DNA of 64,000 nt, from NCBI GenBank assembly GCA_019054805.1, contig JAHQIY010000002.1, positions 7,254,001 to 7,318,000 of the forward strand, in the 5' to 3' direction. Each line of letters opens with the position of its first letter. The first letter of the stretch is position 1. A program made the position numbers and the translations under genes. The stretch comes from Brachionus manjavacas (lineage: Eukaryota > Rotifera > Eurotatoria > Ploima > Brachionidae). The notes beneath the pieces are model-generated. The model saw nothing but the letters and a program-made list of their open reading frames with translations, made no database searches and was not told the DNA's origin. Below, in pieces: positions 60,711 to 64,000 of the stretch.

Positions 60711-60945
60711 ATAATAAAATAACTGTCCCTGTCAATAACTGTTTTCTATCCTAGTGGATAAATCGAGTTGATCATCTACACCGCAATTTTTACTCAGTCG
60801 AAACCGGTCCCCCTATTTAAATGATGAAAGGGGTTTAAACATTCGCCCCATATTGCAGAGATATTTTGAAGATTTTTTCACCCTCAGCGATCCTCTGCTT
60901 GTATGATTAAAACGCAAACCATTCGGCTAAACGAGCTATTATTCG
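60708..60945 (-). mobile_element. tRNA-derived SINE, copy B
   Basis: On the minus strand the head near 60945 reads GCTCGTTTAGCCGAATGGTT, with a good box A (TAGCCGAATGG). Its box B is degenerate. The body shares 'gcggtgtagatgatcaact' and neighbouring sequence with copy A, followed by 'gggacagtta' and a TTATTATTATA-like tail at 60708-60722. It is shorter than copy A because the middle part differs. Confidence 0.65.
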
Positions 60946-61094
60946 CAATTTTACTGAGATGTTTATAAGCGAAACAACTATAAGAAGTTTCCTGAGCTTC
61001 GAAGAGGAAGAGAAGAATCAGTGAGTTCTCATAACCTGAAGTTCTCGACTCATATAAAAATCTAGAAAAACAAATTTACCGCTAAAATTGGCCA

Positions 61095-61250
61095 GTTGAG
61101 AAGAACATTCATGTACTGGGTCGTCGAGACTTTGACACTTTATTGCGCATTTGTGAGACCACATCTTGAAAATACAGCTGGTTTGGGCAACCTCTAGCAA
61201 GAAAGATATAATTTCTCTCGAGAGATCCAGAAAATAATGGAAATTAATTG
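61095..61250 (+). mobile_element. LINE reverse transcriptase relic, C-terminal part
   Basis: The plus strand reads LTLYCAFVRPHLENT and, after a frameshift, LVWATSSKKDIISLERSRK. This is the 'LY.TFVRPHLEYA..VW.P..KKDI..LE.VQR' segment that follows the catalytic part in LINEs. Together with 60578-60710 it looks like one old insertion. Confidence 0.72.
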
Positions 61251-61536
61251 AATGCTTCGATTCAGAATAAAAATCCATTAATTAATAATATAATAAACGA
61301 GTATAAACTTTTTAAAAGAGGTAGAAATCAATAACTTAAATTCTATTCTATTCTTTGTAATCAAAAAATGTAGCAGTAAAAGGAAAAAACCTAAAAAAAA
61401 AACTGCCTAAATCCTTTCCTCTTTTAAAAAAATCATAAAACAAACCTTTATAATAATAAATATATTTTTTTATTTTTTGGTACAGTTTATACAAGTTTGG
61501 CAAAGGAGCGAAAGATCGAACCATTATTTACAGCAC

Positions 61537-61653
61537 TAATTTGCTACGAGGATCTGACGATATTTTACGAAAATATCATAAAATATATTATATATCATAC
61601 AATGCAATATCAGATAATATATTTTTGTAATATTACGTAAAATTACGTAAGGA
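61537..61653. repeat. Cluster of TTTACGTAAA-type palindromes (C)
   Basis: Contains ATATTTTACGAAAATAT, ATTACGTAAAATTACGTAA and runs of 'atata' between them. It is preceded by 'gctacgaggatctgac', resembling the lead-in of cluster B. Confidence 0.5.
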
Positions 61654-62136
61654 GTTATTTTTTTTAGGTAGATAAACTAAGATACCAAATGAGTCTCTCA
61701 TCATCTCAACCAGAAGCCATACTCTGTTCTTCAAAATTTGAAAGCAAAATGCATTTTTCGGGTGGTATTTGAATTAAAAAAGTAACTTATTTTGCAAAAA
61801 ATTAATTTCATTGAGTCTTTTACTTTTATAAAAAAAATTAAAGCTTTTTAAAACAACGATGTATTCAGAGGTAATTATTGAAGTTTCAACAGTCAATCAA
61901 TTTAAAAATAGATTTGATATTTTTAAGTCTAGTCTAAAGAGGTTCCCATCATCCAATACTGAGTTAAAGCAATCAGTTTGCCTGGACTCATTTTGAATAT
62001 TGCAAGCTATTTTTACGGTTAAAAAATTGCAAATTTTTGATACGAAAATTTGATTTTTAAAAATTTTTGATACGAAAATTTGCAATTTTTTGGCCTTAAG
62101 CATTTTTGTTGTGCTTTATTTGAAATGACATAATTT

Positions 62137-62235
62137 TCCGTGACATTACATTATTTTACGTAAGCTTACATTAAATTTCATTCTAAATTTGATGTAATCT
62201 TACATTTATTTACGTAAAATTACGTAAGATGGTGT
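62137..62235. repeat. Cluster of TTTACGTAAA-type palindromes (D)
   Basis: Contains TTTTACGTAAGCTTACAT, ATTTACGTAAAATTACGTAA and further 'ttacatt' units in about 100 bp, partly arranged as an inverted pair around 62183. Confidence 0.5.
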
Positions 62236-62771
62236 AATATTAACCTTTATGCGGTTTAAAGTACAACACTGTATATTTGTACTTTAATGAAATAGACAAC
62301 TATTAATGTACAATGATTTCTGTACATCTAGCTACCATTGATGTCTTCCTAGTTAAATACGGCCAGATCTGCATTCAATTTTCTAGGTATGCTCATGCAA
62401 AACTCTAATTGCCATCATAATATGGTTTGTTGATTCATTTACAAAAATATAAGATCTGTAAAACATCCCTATTTAGTAATGTATCTAACTAGTATTTTTA
62501 TATAAATGACCAATGATTTGGGTACCCGTTAAATTTTTTAAATTGTCTATAATTATTTTCAATTTAAATTAAATTTTGTTTTAGAAAATTTCTTCATTGA
62601 ATTTTTACCATTTCATGCTGTCATAATCGCGGTCACATGAATTTTTGACCGACAGCAAGGGAAAAAAAATAAAATTGAAAAATGATTTAAAAATAAACAA
62701 AACATTGACTTCATTTGATTTTGATACAAATAAAAAATAAACATCGCAATGACCACTCTCTCAGAATTTTT

Positions 62772-62834
62772 AAAATTCATTGAACTCATTCATTTAATTA
62801 AAATTCAAAATTGAAATCGTCTGTATTTTATCAT
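62772..62834. repeat. Direct repeat, left copy (partner at 63359-63421)
   Basis: About 63 bp beginning 'aaaattcattgaactcattc' are repeated 587 bp downstream with a single visible difference (cgtctg versus catctg). The spacing and orientation could be a short terminally repeated element or a segmental duplication; no coding sequence lies between. Confidence 0.7.
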
Positions 62835-63358
62835 ACGTACGGACTGTTGAATTTTGAATTCTAGTCTTTTTATATTTATTTATGAAAAAGTTAATACAAA
62901 AGAAATAATTAACTAAAATACGGATACATGTGACATTAAAATTATTAAAAATGACGTCTCAAACAAATCGGCTCCGAGCCGAAAATATTAATTTAAGGCT
63001 TAAATTAATATTTTTCTGCTCCAGAATTATTAATAGTGGCTATTAAAAAAAGGACATCTAAATATTTAAAATTCGTATCAAATTTCATTAAAAGGGCTTA
63101 AAAAAAAGTATTATTAAGCAGCAATTTTCTGTAGAAAAGATCTAAAATAGATCCAATTAAATTCTAATGTCTGGGTCTTGAGCCTCCTTTCTTATTTAGA
63201 GAGATATTGAATTAAAGTAAGTCGTGGAACACTGGAAAACATAATTATTTTTATTATATTCAATGAATAAATTATTTTAAAAATCTTTAGATTTTTAATT
63301 AAATGCTTTTTATTTAGTTTAAAAAATTTAATTTAACAATTTTTTCTATTTTCTAAAT

Positions 63359-63421
63359 AAAATTCATTGAACTCATTCATTTAATTAAAATTCAAAATTG
63401 AAATCATCTGTATTTTATCAT
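63359..63421. repeat. Direct repeat, right copy (partner at 62772-62834)
   Basis: Near-identical to the left copy. The similarity starts and stops sharply on both sides. Confidence 0.7.
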
Positions 63422-63820
63422 CATTTCCTGAGTCAAAATTAAATGACGTCACTAGTAAATTAACCGAAGTAAATTTTCTTCTACTTTTCTTTTTTAATAA
63501 TGAAAATTTTTTATTTTTTTCAATTAAATGTAATTTCGCGAAAATTTTCTAAAAAAAATTGCATAAATTAACATTTGAATAAAAAAGAATGATACTAAAT
63601 GACAATTTATTAATTAAATGAAAAAAAAAAAAATTTGGCGCTCATTACAGCCAGTCAAAGCCTAGACTCATTATGATGAAACATTGCTTTATTTATTGAG
63701 TATGTTTAGATCATACACCAATGTTTGCTTTATCTAAAAATCACGTCATTACGTAACTAAAATGTCTGAGTTAATAGATGAATTTTCATTTTAGATTTGG
63801 AAAAAAATTTCCTACCTTAC

Positions 63821-63924
63821 GCTAGTTTGTAAATTTTTGCTTCTAGATCCATCTGAAGATCTAACACGCTCTCAAACCATTTTGACTTGGATTTGAGGCT
63901 TTTATTTTCTCTGGCGTCTTCAAC
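63821..63924 (-). CDS. Single internal exon of an unidentified gene entering from the right edge
   Basis: The minus strand has a 104-bp open segment preceded by AATGTGTAG and followed by the good donor GTAAGG. It codes 34 residues beginning VEDARENKSLKSKSKWFESV, with a heptad-like helical second half (LDLQMDLEAKI), so it may be part of a coiled coil. The exon starts in phase 0 and ends with two spare bases. The higher GC than the flanks and both splice signals support a real exon, but the family is not recognised. Confidence 0.5.
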
Positions 63925-64000
63925 CTACACATTATTTCATAATTTCAAAATTATTATAAATTAACTAGCATGTTTTTTCCCTGACTTAAATTCATAATTT

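Larger units (their letters stand above)
61251..63820. other. Gene-free region at the right end
   Basis: AT-rich, with no supported gene. It contains two TACGTAA clusters, a pair of near-identical direct repeats and a perfect hairpin at about 62977-63014 (GGCTCCGAGCC, then AATATTAATTTAAG and its inverse). If the gene at 63821-63924 continues leftward, its next exon should be here, but none was recognised. Confidence 0.4.

Overview
The window is metazoan nuclear DNA. It is very AT-rich, and nearly every recognisable gene is split by spliceosomal introns with GT-AG ends. The gene set (TRPM2-type channel, spastin, MESD, SIN3, ARPC2, DOCK-type GEF) is animal. Most introns are only about 41-62 bp; a minority are 0.5-3.6 kb and carry transposon debris. 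Very short introns, low GC, LINE/SINE relics with TTA-rich tails and possible trans-splice acceptors suggest a small-genome protostome. A rotifer of the Brachionus type would fit best, but that is inference; no species can be named. Layout from left to right. 1-207: first exon of an ABCG half-transporter (minus). 2567-3750: RAD51 (minus, 4 exons). 4679-5020: MIF-family protein (plus). 5558-6147: MESD chaperone (minus, 2 exons). 7030-7418: tRNA-derived SINE. 9727-19540: complete SIN3 co-repressor in only three exons (minus), with introns of 3.6 and 2.3 kb that hold several inverted-repeat elements. 19867-22580: short spastin-type AAA ATPase (minus, 7 exons). 25786-26142: palindromic MITE with a perfect 9-bp target duplication. 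26417-27721: unrecognised 434-aa repeat protein (minus). 30133-34908: intronless 1591-aa divergent DOCK-type GEF (plus). 35378-35850: 3' end of a LINE. 37098-47010: 25-exon TRPM2-like channel with a C-terminal NUDT9-H domain (plus). 47626-50128: hAT-like relics. 50531-55835: glutamine-dependent NAD synthetase (minus, 7 exons), whose 2.5-kb intron is a nest of LINE pieces and two DNA elements. 56100-58510: ARPC2 (minus, 5 exons). 59225-59921: pogo/Tigger-like element. 60578-61250: broken LINE with a SINE between its pieces. 63821-63924: one exon of an unidentified gene entering from the right. The genes do not form an operon or pathway. They are housekeeping and signalling genes with independent roles: recombination, transcriptional repression, ER folding, microtubule severing, actin branching and NAD synthesis. 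One loose functional link is that NAD synthetase makes the precursor of ADP-ribose, the ligand of TRPM2 channels; their adjacency is probably chance. Exon joins below were made by hand from reading-frame continuity, splice consensus and recalled family alignments. In RAD51, MESD, SIN3, NADSYN1, ARPC2 and the TRPM gene every junction keeps frame and the total is a whole number of codons.
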